Part shown: one piece after another, positions 12,178 to 17,812 of the stretch
Layout: every line of letters starts with the position of its first letter
Numbering within the stretch: position 1 is the stretch's first letter
Virus record (IMG/VR): IMGVR_UViG_3300031951_001516
Location: 1-20,229 of that record
DNA length: 20,229 nucleotides
Strand: one strand, 5' to 3'
From: a virus
The notes under the pieces: generated by a model
What the model was told of the DNA's origin: nothing
The model's input: the letters and a program-made list of their open reading frames with translations, nothing else
The model's database searches: none
Made by a program: the position numbers and the translations under genes

Positions 12178-12414
12178 TTACTCGCAACTTCCATAAACTT
12201 CTTCCCAACACTCAGGGTGAGTTCCCGTCATGAGTTGTTCCCTAAGAGCAACACTTAATTCGGGGTAAGCGTCTTGAATAAGAGCGCCTAATTGACGGCG
12301 TAGGAAGCCTTCCATTGGTACATCAACAGAACCTTCTGAACCGCAATGAAAACACTTTGGCGTTTCTACTGTGTAGGTAGTGTTCTCTACCATCTCTGAA
12401 AAACTATTAAACAT
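12178..12414 (-). CDS. Conserved actinophage-type protein with CxxC...HxxC
   Basis: 78 aa from ATG 12414, chosen because AAAGGGG lies correctly before it; an upstream ATG at 12447 would place the RBS inside the gene. PKCFHCGSEGSVDVPMEGFLRRQLGALIQDAYPEL then REQLMTGTHPECWEEVYG matches a familiar actinophage hypothetical family (VPxxGxxxxQxGxxIQDxFPxL, GTHPxCWxxxFG). CFHC and HPEC could bind zinc. Promoter at 12448. Function unknown. Confidence 0.8.
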   Translation of the reverse strand: MFNSFSEMVENTTYTVETPKCFHCGSEGSVDVPMEGFLRRQLGALIQDAYPELSVALREQLMTGTHPECWEEVYGSCE

Positions 12415-12447
12415 CTTTATTCCCCTTTCATTTTTGTCTTGATACAA

Positions 12448-12476
12448 ATAATACTAAAATAAAATAAATAAGTCAA
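12448..12476 (-). promoter_or_regulatory. Promoter for 12178 gene
   Basis: TTGACT (12476-12471), 17 nt, TATTAT (12453-12448), minus strand. Confidence 0.8.
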
Positions 12477-12502
12477 ATATAAAATTATATTTTTCTCGTC
12501 AA

Positions 12503-12516
12503 TGACCAAAATGACC
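12503..12516 (+). promoter_or_regulatory. TGAC-TGAC box (orphan)
   Basis: TGACCAAAATGACC, same motif as at 5373, but oriented away from the minus promoter at 12448 and just before the structured element at 12520. No plus-strand -35 is seen at the usual 10-nt distance. Confidence 0.4.
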
Positions 12517-12519
12517 GAA

Positions 12520-12618
12520 CCTCCCTAACTCTCAAGGGGGGAGAGTGGGAGGCTCGGGAGCGCTCAGATTGGGTAAGCGCTCTACTCAACCCGCGTTGAT
12601 GGTGAAAGGGGGTACCAT
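12520..12618 (+). ncRNA. Candidate structured RNA (four hairpins)
   Basis: Non-coding stretch with dense complementarity. Hairpin 1: CCTCCC+ACTCTC (12520-12533) pairs with GAGAGT+GGGAGG (12541-12552) around a TA bulge and AAGGGGG loop. Hairpin 2: AGCGCT pair (12559-12564, 12576-12581), extendable by two pairs, with loop CAGATTGGGTA that looks like a tRNA D-loop. Hairpin 3: TCAAC/GTTGA (12586-12599). Hairpin 4: ATGGT/ACCAT (12599-12618) with loop GAAAGGGGG. It does not fold as a tRNA. The strand is unproven, no promoter is obvious, and the GC-rich sequence differs from its surroundings. Confidence 0.45.
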
Positions 12619-12646
12619 CTTCGTCGGGGAGAGAATTATTCTACTG

Positions 12647-12678
12647 GAAAAAATAAACCCCCTATTTCTAGGGGGTTT
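12647..12678 (-). terminator. GNRA-loop terminator for 12692 gene
   Basis: AAACCCCCTA / TAGGGGGTTT 10-bp stem; on the minus strand the loop is GAAA and the tail is ATTTTTTCC. Confidence 0.9.
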
Positions 12679-12691
12679 AGTTTCAGAAACC

Positions 12692-12937
12692 CTAGAGCAT
12701 TTTTTCCCACTTCTTAGAATACTCGGCGAGCGCACATTTGTAATCCTCTAAGGATAGTTTTGCCGTGTAATAGCCAACTCGTTCCGACATAAGAGAGAGT
12801 TTTACTATAAGGTCAATAACATCACTCGTAACATCTTTATTTATCAAATGAATAATTTTCCTAATCAACTTATCCTGGTCTAATTTATTGTCAATAAGTT
12901 GATCCTTGAACAATTCTGTGAGAGTATCTGTTTTCAT
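12692..12937 (-). CDS. Small all-helical protein, unknown function
   Basis: 81 aa, GGAAAGGGAAAAA before ATG. Predicted all-alpha with heptad-like hydrophobic spacing (LTELFKDQLIDNKLDQDKLI, VIDLIVKLSLMSERVGYYTAKL). C-terminal basic WEKML. Own promoter and terminator. It carries a CGGCGAGCGC copy, encoding ALAE in reverse. No family recognised. Confidence 0.75.
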   Translation of the reverse strand: MKTDTLTELFKDQLIDNKLDQDKLIRKIIHLINKDVTSDVIDLIVKLSLMSERVGYYTAKLSLEDYKCALAEYSKKWEKML

Positions 12938-12964
12938 TTTTTCCCTTTCCTTTGTGTTGAGATA

Positions 12965-12993
12965 ACTATAACATTTTTTCTTTAGTAAGTCAA
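12965..12993 (-). promoter_or_regulatory. Promoter for 12692 gene
   Basis: TTGACT (12993-12988), 17 nt, TATAGT (12970-12965). The adjoining 33 nt (12951-12983) are duplicated at 13215-13247 with one mismatch. Confidence 0.8.
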
Positions 12994-13009
12994 ATATATT
13001 TTTACCGCG

Positions 13010-13198
13010 CTAGAGAATCTCTCCTAATCTTGGTAGCGTGGAATAACCATCTGTATTTGGGTGGCATCTAGCGCAAAGAATCCCTTGCTCACCTTGCTTC
13101 GCCCAAGATCTCAATGCGTGTCTTCCGCAAGCGTTACAAACAATCAACAACTCTGCCCATTCAACTGGCATTGGCTTCCAACCAACAGGTGTATCCAT
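13010..13198 (-). CDS. Zinc-finger mini-protein (CNAC...CARC)
   Basis: 62 aa, GAAAGGGGGAAAAA before ATG. N-terminal GWKPMPVEWAEL, then CNACGRHALRSWAKQGEQGILCARCHP: two CxxC knuckles 15 residues apart, followed by a His. A compact zinc finger, probably nucleic-acid or protein binding. Promoter at 13229. Confidence 0.8.
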   Translation of the reverse strand: MDTPVGWKPMPVEWAELLIVCNACGRHALRSWAKQGEQGILCARCHPNTDGYSTLPRLGEIL

Positions 13199-13228
13199 TT
13201 TTTCCCCCTTTCTTTTTGTGTTGAGAAA

Positions 13229-13257
13229 ACTATAACATTTTTTCTTTGATTAGTAAA
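13229..13257 (-). promoter_or_regulatory. Promoter for 13010 gene
   Basis: TTTACT (13257-13252), 17 nt, TATAGT (13234-13229), minus strand. The terminator stem 13261-13291 abuts it. Confidence 0.7.
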
Positions 13258-13260
13258 GTC

Positions 13261-13291
13261 CTAACTCACCCGCGTAGAGCGAGTGAGTTAG
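13261..13291 (-). terminator. Hairpin after 13303 gene
   Basis: CTAACTCAC / GTGAGTTAG outer stem with a C-A mismatch, then CGC/GCG and a 5-nt loop. No T tract; the next promoter's -35 begins 4 bases on. Confidence 0.6.
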
Positions 13292-13302
13292 AACCTAGTC
13301 TT

Positions 13303-13671
13303 TTAGTTGTAGAGAGCGCTAGAGAGGTAAGCAACGGGGATAACCCGACTATTGTAAGCGAGCCACTTCTCTACATCTTCCTCAGAAAGTCCAAGCGTGT
13401 AACCTTCTTCGTCCGCACCACCCGTGATGATCACATCTCCGAGAATCGGATTTCCAACGCCAAAAGTTTCTGAATAAATTGCTGAGGCAATCATATTGAG
13501 GTCACGGCGCTCGGCAATAGCATTTTCGTTACACCACATATCTTCGTTCTCAGAGAGACGAACACACTCGATATAACCACCAACCGCACCTGAAAGAGTG
13601 TCGTAAGAATTTTCGTGAGAAAACTCGACAACGCTCTTTGTGCCATCTGTTCTAATAATTACTGCTTTCAT
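13303..13671 (-). CDS. DUF3846-type protein
   Basis: 122 aa, GGGGAAAGATC before ATG. MKAVIIRTDGTKSVVEFS, GAVGGYIECVRL, MWCNENAIAERRDLNMIASAIY and ILGDVIITGGADEEGYTLGLSEEDV follow the DUF3846 pattern (a beta-rich N-terminal half, the GGYIE turn, a conserved Asn in the helix, then GDVxITG). The family is common in phages and mobile elements of Actinobacteria and Firmicutes; its function is unknown. Promoter at 13704. Confidence 0.85.
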   Translation of the reverse strand: MKAVIIRTDGTKSVVEFSHENSYDTLSGAVGGYIECVRLSENEDMWCNENAIAERRDLNMIASAIYSETFGVGNPILGDVIITGGADEEGYTLGLSEEDVEKWLAYNSRVIPVAYLSSALYN

Positions 13672-13703
13672 GATCTTTCCCCTTCTTTCTGTTTGGTTTC
13701 CTA

Positions 13704-13732
13704 ACCTTACTAAAATAAATTACAAAAGTCAA
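13704..13732 (-). promoter_or_regulatory. Promoter for 13303 gene
   Basis: TTGACT (13732-13727), 17 nt, TAAGGT (13709-13704), minus strand, directly after the stop of the 13733 gene. Confidence 0.75.
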
Positions 13733-13912
13733 TTACCTAGCAAAACTTCCCGCTAGTGTTACCTGCCAGTCAATAGGATCACCAAGCGGTAGCCCCTCGT
13801 CTTGCGTCATCTTTTGGAGAGCAAGGAACTTAGCCTCTTCCTCCGTATCAGCATAAACGACAGTAATAATAGAAAAATAGTCATACGTCAGCGTCACTGT
13901 GTAATCGTTCAT
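13733..13912 (-). CDS. Small protein, last of a five-gene overlapping run
   Basis: 59 aa, start overlapping the previous stop as TAATG. Beta-hairpin start (YTVTLTYDYFSIITVVYAD), then a helix (TEEEAKFLALQKMTQDEG) and LPLGDPIDWQVTLAG. The layout resembles small phage proteins that pair a beta sheet with an EEEA helix. Unknown function. Co-translated with the genes up to 14356. Confidence 0.75.
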   Translation of the reverse strand: MNDYTVTLTYDYFSIITVVYADTEEEAKFLALQKMTQDEGLPLGDPIDWQVTLAGSFAR

Positions 13913-14061
13913 TACCTACTCGATTCCTCTCTAGGGCAGTCCTCTGCCAGTTGTCCCTCTCCATTAGTACCTTCACAAATACACCAGCCGAATCTTTCCA
14001 CCTGGGTTGCGTGGGTAAGGTTTGCTAACTCTTCCCAGCTTATCGAATCTTCATCATTCAT
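13912..14061 (-). CDS. Small Cys protein, paralogue of 14425 gene
   Basis: 49 aa, TAATG overlaps at both ends. ISWEELANLTHATQVERFGW is followed by CIC and a late DCP. This matches the 14425 product (ISWGELAELTHKSQVELFGF, CTC, DCP) over most of its length, so the two are diverged duplicates within 0.5 kb. The CxC...C set could bind metal. Function unknown. Confidence 0.75.
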   Translation of the reverse strand: MNDEDSISWEELANLTHATQVERFGWCICEGTNGEGQLAEDCPREESSR

Positions 14062-14198
14062 TACTTGATCACTTCCTCAAAAGGATTCGGCGCTTCTACC
14101 TTAAACATCTTCACCTTAACTAGGCAAGGAATACATATCCCCCGCATATCTTCCAGAATCAAAAATGCTTGCGAGTTCTCGCATAGTCCGCACTTCAT
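14061..14198 (-). CDS. Zinc-ribbon mini-protein (CGLC...CIPC)
   Basis: 45 aa, GAGGGGGAAGC before ATG, with ATGA overlap to the upstream gene and TAATG to the next. CGLC (3-6) and CIPC (22-25) form a short zinc ribbon, followed by KVKMFKVEAPNPFEEVIK. Function unknown. Confidence 0.75.
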   Translation of the reverse strand: MKCGLCENSQAFLILEDMRGICIPCLVKVKMFKVEAPNPFEEVIK

Positions 14199-14356
14199 GC
14201 TTCCCCCTCTTCTAAAGTAAATTGGAACTCTTCCGAATTACATACAGGGCAATTACCACCCAAGTCATTGAGGATTTCCATTTCTAGGGTTTCCTCAGTT
14301 GCCCAACTACATACGGCGCAACTAACCTTTGTTATCCCGTGATAAGTCCTTGCCAT
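14195..14356 (-). CDS. Zinc-ribbon mini-protein (CAVC...CPVC)
   Basis: 53 aa, AAGGGGAAATC before ATG. CAVC (13-16) and CPVC (36-39) are a classic ribbon with an amphipathic insert. First gene of the overlapping run 14356 to 13733, served by the promoter at 14387. Function unknown. Confidence 0.75.
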   Translation of the reverse strand: MARTYHGITKVSCAVCSWATEETLEMEILNDLGGNCPVCNSEEFQFTLEEGEA

Positions 14357-14386
14357 GATTTCCCCTTCCCTAAGTTGTGTAGTCAG

Positions 14387-14415
14387 ACTTTACTCTCTCA
14401 TGATCATTTAGTCAA
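14387..14415 (-). promoter_or_regulatory. Promoter with TGATCA in spacer
   Basis: TTGACT (14415-14410), 17 nt, TAAAGT (14392-14387). TGATCA (14401-14406) lies 3 nt from the -35, as in the promoter at 14905. Confidence 0.8.
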
Positions 14416-14424
14416 GTCTATTTA

Positions 14425-14580
14425 TCAAAACTTTTTTTCAATATCTATCACTGTGGGGCAGTCCGCGTAAGGATTCTCCTCTTGATCATTATCTTCGCAA
14501 GTACAAAACCCAAACAACTCCACTTGAGATTTGTGAGTTAGCTCTGCCAGCTCACCCCACGAGATATACGTTTCAGTCAT
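14425..14580 (-). CDS. Small Cys protein, paralogue of 13912 gene
   Basis: 51 aa; the RBS AAAGGGTG lies in the last codons of the 14589 gene, so co-transcribed with it. Shares the ISWxELAxLTHxxQVExFG core, CxC and DCP with the 13912 product, then its own acidic tail ending in IEKKF. Function unknown. Confidence 0.75.
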   Translation of the reverse strand: MTETYISWGELAELTHKSQVELFGFCTCEDNDQEENPYADCPTVIDIEKKF

Positions 14581-14588
14581 ATTATTTT

Positions 14589-14879
14589 TCACCCTTTAAC
14601 GATTAACAAATTGTTAGATTTAATTACTTCATAACCCTTGCTCTTTAACACTCTATTCATAAGATATAAAGCGCCATGCTGACGTTCTAAAAAGATTTCA
14701 TGACCTTTTTCAGAATTATGATTTAGGGAAGTGCTTACATAATAAACTTTTACATTTTCTCCGTCTTGTTTACAAACGTAACCTTCACTAACAACATCTG
14801 AAACGCGACCTCGTTCAGTAGTGCTTTTATCTAATTTGGTATTTGCCTTAATAACCCTTGAGATAGTTGAGGCTTTCAT
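14589..14879 (-). CDS. Small basic alpha/beta protein, unknown function
   Basis: 96 aa, GAAAGGGGAAGAA before ATG. Basic N-terminus (TISRVIKANTKLDKSTTERGR), beta strands (GENVKVYYVSTSLN) and a C-terminal helix-strand pair (LYLMNRVLKSKGYEVIKSNNLLIVKG). No family recognised. Promoter at 14905. Confidence 0.75.
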   Translation of the reverse strand: MKASTISRVIKANTKLDKSTTERGRVSDVVSEGYVCKQDGENVKVYYVSTSLNHNSEKGHEIFLERQHGALYLMNRVLKSKGYEVIKSNNLLIVKG

Positions 14880-14904
14880 TTCTTCCCCTTTCTTTATAGT
14901 GATG

Positions 14905-14933
14905 ACTTTACTACTTTGTGATCACTTAGTCAA
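14905..14933 (-). promoter_or_regulatory. Promoter with TGATCA in spacer
   Basis: TTGACT (14933-14928), 17 nt, TAAAGT (14910-14905), with TGATCA at 14919-14924. The terminator 14934-14964 abuts the -35. Confidence 0.8.
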
Positions 14934-14964
14934 ATACCCCCACCGCGCAAGGCGGTAGGGGTAT
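14934..14964 (-). terminator. Hairpin after 14981 gene
   Basis: ATACCCC / GGGGTAT plus ACCGC / GCGGT with one C-A mismatch between and a 5-nt loop. The minus-strand tail TTT is shared with the next -35. Confidence 0.75.
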
Positions 14965-14980
14965 AAAACAAAAACGAAAC

Positions 14981-15079
14981 CTAGTCTTTCTCGATTTCGT
15001 CCAAAATCTCCCACAAGACTATCTCCGCAGCTTGTGCAGCTTTGTCTAGTCTTTCTTGGAGTGTAAGCGGTGTACCCAT
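14981..15079 (-). CDS. 32-residue helical peptide
   Basis: 32 aa, GGAAGGGGGAAAC before ATG. Almost entirely amphipathic helix (LTLQERLDKAAQAAEIVLWE then ILDEIEKD). It has a promoter at 15109 and a terminator of its own, which supports expression. Function unknown. Confidence 0.6.
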   Translation of the reverse strand: MGTPLTLQERLDKAAQAAEIVLWEILDEIEKD

Positions 15080-15108
15080 GTTTCCCCCTTCCTTTAGGTA
15101 TTGAGATG

Positions 15109-15136
15109 ATCCTACCACAGGGGAGTAAAAAAGCAA
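15109..15136 (-). promoter_or_regulatory. Promoter for 14981 gene
   Basis: TTGCTT (15136-15131), 16 nt, TAGGAT (15114-15109), minus strand. Confidence 0.6.
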
Positions 15137-15165
15137 AACACATTTTTATTTTTTTTTATTTCCAA

Positions 15166-15186
15166 CCCCGCAGGGGAATTGCGGGG
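15166..15186. terminator. Hairpin after 15206 gene
   Basis: CCCCGCA / TGCGGGG 7-bp stem with a GGGGAAT loop, extendable by TTTCC/GGAAA. An A tract rather than a T tract follows on the minus strand, so termination there is doubtful. Confidence 0.5.
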
Positions 15187-15205
15187 CGGAAACTTTACGG
15201 CGCAA

Positions 15206-15433
15206 TTACGCCGAGAGTGTGGAGCGGTTCTCTCGAACGCTTTTCATAAAACTCTCGAGTTCTAGAGCCTTGTGATATTTCGCAACAATTTGCTCTAACT
15301 GAGTTCGAGTGAGTTCGATTCGAAGGCCGTCCGCAAAATTAATCCAAGAAACATCACCGAGTACGATTACGTTCGTAACATCTGATCCGTCTATGAATCC
15401 ATCTTTTCGGATAGAAACCAAATCAATTTCCAT
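15206..15433 (-). CDS. Small protein, unknown function
   Basis: 75 aa from ATG 15433, chosen because AAAGAAAGGGGGGAAA lies directly before it; a start at 15469 would translate that RBS. Beta strands (MEIDLVSIRKDGFIDG, NVIVLGDVSWINFADGLRIEL) followed by a helix (TQLEQIVAKYHKALELESFM). The layout resembles small phage proteins with a helical tail. Promoter at 15460 with a TGAC box. Confidence 0.8.
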   Translation of the reverse strand: MEIDLVSIRKDGFIDGSDVTNVIVLGDVSWINFADGLRIELTRTQLEQIVAKYHKALELESFMKSVRENRSTLSA

Positions 15434-15459
15434 TTTCCCCCCTTTCTTTTGATAGGTAA

Positions 15460-15488
15460 AAATTACCATTTTTCTTAGTGAAAGTCAA
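15460..15488 (-). promoter_or_regulatory. Promoter for 15206 gene
   Basis: TTGACT (15488-15483), 17 nt, TAATTT (15465-15460), minus strand. Confidence 0.75.
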
Positions 15489-15498
15489 GAGGGGAGTT

Positions 15499-15512
15499 AG
15501 TCAATTTGGTCA
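15499..15512 (-). promoter_or_regulatory. TGAC-TGAC box
   Basis: Minus-strand TGACCAAATTGACT, exactly 10 nt upstream of the -35 at 15488. Same geometry as at 5373 and 6516, on the opposite strand. Confidence 0.6.
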
Positions 15513-15558
15513 GAGTTACTAAGCCACACTCTCTAATTCTTTAATCGGCGTACCTTCC

Positions 15559-15756
15559 TCATCTGAACATACGCGCTAGGATAAATTCAACTGTGTCTTT
15601 TTGGTATTGATGTCTATACTTCTTTGATAGTTTGAGTTTTACTTTATGCAAGGCGTAATTTAGATACTCGTGTGGGGTTACGGAAACCGCGCCCTCCATA
15701 ATGTGGGTTACTAGTTCTGCCTTTTCTTGCTCCGTCGTTTCGCTTGCTTTACTCAT
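15559..15756 (-). CDS. Small helical protein, unknown function
   Basis: 65 aa, GAAAGGAAGCAGAAC before ATG. Mostly helical, acidic N-terminus then basic C-terminus (HKVKLKLSKKYRHQYQKD). 27 nt downstream of the 15784 gene on the same strand, so the end of a three-gene unit starting at 16364. No family recognised. Confidence 0.75.
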   Translation of the reverse strand: MSKASETTEQEKAELVTHIMEGAVSVTPHEYLNYALHKVKLKLSKKYRHQYQKDTVEFILARMFR

Positions 15757-15783
15757 TGTTCTGCTTCCTTTCTTGTAGTAGTT

Positions 15784-16140
15784 CTAGTTCATCGGCGTTA
15801 GGGTAAAACTAGCGCCAGTTGGCTCATCGTGTGAATATCGCTTGATAGAAAGATCGCTCCCATCTAGAGTAAAAACTAATCGGTACTCTCCATTAATTCC
15901 CAGCGCTCGTGGCAGTTCGTCTACCGTAGTTTCGAGATACCCTGAAAGTCGTTGCCAACCAATTGCTCTACCATCAACGCGAACCTCAGTCCCATCAAAA
16001 TTAATCGCTTCCGTCCAGTTATTAATTACTTCCTTGACCCACTCCAGTGAGTCTTCGAAACAACCGTAGCAATCCTCTAAGTAGTTGCCATCTTCATCAG
16101 AACATATGCAAGTATTCTCTAGTGTTGCCGTATCCATCAT
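15784..16140 (-). CDS. Acidic protein with N-terminal Cys cluster
   Basis: 118 aa, ATGATG start overlapping the stop of the 16140 gene by 1 nt. Cys cluster at the N-terminus (CICSDEDGNYLEDCYGC) may hold zinc. The remainder alternates strands and helices (EVRVDGRAIGWQRLSGYLE, YRLVFTLDGSDLSIKRYSHD). I recall similar unnamed phage proteins but no function. Confidence 0.8.
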   Translation of the reverse strand: MMDTATLENTCICSDEDGNYLEDCYGCFEDSLEWVKEVINNWTEAINFDGTEVRVDGRAIGWQRLSGYLETTVDELPRALGINGEYRLVFTLDGSDLSIKRYSHDEPTGASFTLTPMN

Positions 16141-16364
16141 TACTCCCCGCTCTCAGGAATAGATAAACCAAAAATAAATCCTCCGCCATTACCTTCAGTA
16201 TCTTGGCTTATGGATATTTGCCCCACTTCACCATTTGCGAACCGCACCTGGAAAGTAGGAAACCCATCGCCAAACTCCAAGTCATCGCCAACCATCCCAA
16301 CAAACTTCTGAATAGTTGCGCCTTCTAAATCTTTGTAGTACTTCTCGTAATACGTCGTGCTCAT
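16140..16364 (-). CDS. Small beta-rich protein, unknown function
   Basis: 74 aa, GAAAGGGAAAAA before ATG. Short helical start (TTYYEKYYKDLEG), then beta-type sequence (FQVRFANGEVGQISISQD) and Gly-rich GNGGGFIFGLS. First gene of the unit 16364-15559; promoter at 16391 lies inside the end of the upstream gene. No family recognised. Confidence 0.75.
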   Translation of the reverse strand: MSTTYYEKYYKDLEGATIQKFVGMVGDDLEFGDGFPTFQVRFANGEVGQISISQDTEGNGGGFIFGLSIPESGE

Positions 16365-16390
16365 TTTTTCCCTTTCTTTTGAGTTACCTA

Positions 16391-16419
16391 ACTATACCAT
16401 GGTCGGTTCGCAACCGCAA
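16391..16419 (-). promoter_or_regulatory. Promoter for 16140 unit
   Basis: TTGCGG (16419-16414), 17 nt, TATAGT (16396-16391), overlapping the 3' end of the 16392 gene. GGTT-CGC-AACC palindrome in the spacer. Confidence 0.6.
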
Positions 16420-17003
16420 CCACATTCCGTGGCTTCTTCTCTTTTTCTTGTGTAGTGCGCTTCCCTACTTTCGTAAAGTTTCTGCGCTCTCTCCACAACT
16501 TTATCCACATCCTCGGCGAGCGGGTCTATCTGTAAAGTAACATGGCTTCCATCTTCGACATCTACCGTGTAGTAGGGATATTTATATTTCTCTCGGCTTG
16601 TCCACCGCACAACACCTTCCTCAGAGAACATTTGTCCTTCGTTGATGGTGAACTTCCACATCTCGGTATCTTCGCCTGTCCACTCCATCCACGAACCTTC
16701 ATCCGTGTAGGGAGCCATCCACGCTAAAAACAAATCTTGTTGTCCGTGTTTATTGTCGTAGCCTGTAATATAAAATCCACCTTCCTCTTTATTCGTCTGA
16801 AAGCCCAGACCCTCAAATACCTGTTCTACGGATTCGGCTTCTTCTATCTCTGAATCGTTCATCCACGCAAACCAACGCTCGTGAACTGAACCACCACTCT
16901 TTATGCCGTGAAACTTTTTCGGCATCTCTCGTACTGCCTTCAGCGATTCTTCCGTTTCTCGGATGAACCAATCGCTGTTATCTATTTTGATGTAGTACCC
17001 CAT
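16392..17003 (-). CDS. Conserved phage-type protein, Trp-rich, unknown function
   Basis: 203 aa from ATG 17003, preceded by GGGAGG at 7 nt; a start at 17036 would overlap the upstream gene. MGYYIKIDNSDWFI, HERWFAWM and FYITGYDNKHGQQDLFLAWMAPY are reminiscent of a recurrent actinophage family beginning MGYYI. A duplicated WF/WM plus strand pattern suggests a beta-rich fold, perhaps repeated. The C-terminus has CGCGC. Third position in a run with the 17006 gene, 2 nt apart. Function unknown. Confidence 0.8.
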   Translation of the reverse strand: MGYYIKIDNSDWFIRETEESLKAVREMPKKFHGIKSGGSVHERWFAWMNDSEIEEAESVEQVFEGLGFQTNKEEGGFYITGYDNKHGQQDLFLAWMAPYTDEGSWMEWTGEDTEMWKFTINEGQMFSEEGVVRWTSREKYKYPYYTVDVEDGSHVTLQIDPLAEDVDKVVERAQKLYESREAHYTRKREEATECGCGCEPTMV

Positions 17004-17005
17004 CT

Positions 17006-17311
17006 TCAGCCTCCCTGGGGGACTACTGAGTGCCAACTCGGTTCCCCTGTTCCCTTCGCGCCAAGTGCCGTTTCTACGGCTTCAATAAATCTCAATCCGC
17101 ACGATTCGCGGTACCAATGGAGAACTGTGCTGTAAAGAAGATGATTATTTGTGGAGTAGTTCGCTTCGATGAGAGTTTCGTAGCCGTAGCCTTTCATCTT
17201 TTCTGTCTGTTCCTCGTCCATCAGAATATAAATCTTGTGGCAATTATCCCAAGCGATGGAGTGGCAGTTCTCGATCTTCTGCCGTAAATCTTTTCGTTGC
17301 GTAGTTTTCAT
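17006..17311 (-). CDS. Conserved phage-type protein, unknown function
   Basis: 101 aa, AAAGGGAAAGGGAAGTA before ATG. Basic N-terminus with Cys/His (KIENCHSIAWDNCHKIYILMD), then LIEANYSTNNHLLYSTVLHWYRESCGLRFIEAVET. Its last codons supply the RBS of the 16392 gene. No family recognised. Confidence 0.8.
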   Translation of the reverse strand: MKTTQRKDLRQKIENCHSIAWDNCHKIYILMDEEQTEKMKGYGYETLIEANYSTNNHLLYSTVLHWYRESCGLRFIEAVETALGAKGTGEPSWHSVVPQGG

Positions 17312-17338
17312 TACTTCCCTTTCCCTTTGTGTAATCAG

Positions 17339-17367
17339 ATACTACCATTACTTCTTACTAATGGCAA
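17339..17367 (-). promoter_or_regulatory. Promoter for 17006 unit
   Basis: TTGCCA (17367-17362), 17 nt, TAGTAT (17344-17339), minus strand, overlapping the end of the 17348 gene. Confidence 0.6.
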
Positions 17368-17755
17368 GCGCATTCTCAATATCTTCCCGCGTATAAACCC
17401 AACACTCGGCGAGCGCCTTTCTCGGCAACTCTTTGCTCATATACACCCAACTGCTCGCACCGCCGAAATGCTGTGGGCTGTGATCATTACCAACTTCCCA
17501 TAAATCTTTTTTCGTTTTCGCCGTGTTGATTTCCCAAACATGAATTGCGTCATGGCGAACGAACTCGGCGGAGAGTTTTCCATCTTCATTGGTGTAGTGA
17601 GGATGGTCAAGGATTCTGAACCACATAAAGGTCAGAGCCTCGGCTGGAGATTCCGTAGCGTAGATTCCTGAATACTGAGAACGCAAACCTTCTGCGTATA
17701 TTTGTGAAACCACGCATTCTGGAGCCGCGTGAAATAGTTTCTTTGGTACTCCCAT
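17348..17755 (-). CDS. Candidate ADP-ribosyltransferase-fold protein
   Basis: 135 aa from ATG 17755, preceded by AAAGGGGGAAAG; longer starts would run through the promoter at 17784. KLFHAAPECVVSQIYAEGLR followed by SGIYATESPAEALTF resembles the opening of ART/KptA-like folds (LxHxT...I...GL...vYlt...A), with H9 and Y32 as candidate NAD-site residues. VYMSKELPRKALAECWVY may be the third element. No Arg-Ser-Glu or clear catalytic Glu can be assigned, so activity is uncertain; it could be a DUF of the same shape without catalysis. Confidence 0.5.
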   Translation of the reverse strand: MGVPKKLFHAAPECVVSQIYAEGLRSQYSGIYATESPAEALTFMWFRILDHPHYTNEDGKLSAEFVRHDAIHVWEINTAKTKKDLWEVGNDHSPQHFGGASSWVYMSKELPRKALAECWVYTREDIENALAISKK

Positions 17756-17783
17756 CTTTCCCCCTTTGTCTTGATGTAAGTCA

Positions 17784-17812
17784 AGCCTACACCAAGACAG
17801 AGGAATAGTCAA
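17784..17812 (-). promoter_or_regulatory. Promoter for 17348 gene
   Basis: TTGACT (17812-17807), 17 nt, TAGGCT (17789-17784), minus strand. Confidence 0.7.

Noticed and set aside
12545-12640. tRNA gene suggested by a D-arm-like GCGCTCAGATTGGGTAAGCGC
   Set aside because: No T-arm (GTTCRAxxC), no 7-bp acceptor pairing and no anticodon loop with U33 could be placed, so kept only as a structured element.
12545-12751. 68-residue plus-strand frame
   Set aside because: Runs through hairpins and the terminator and overlaps the minus gene 12692; no RBS.
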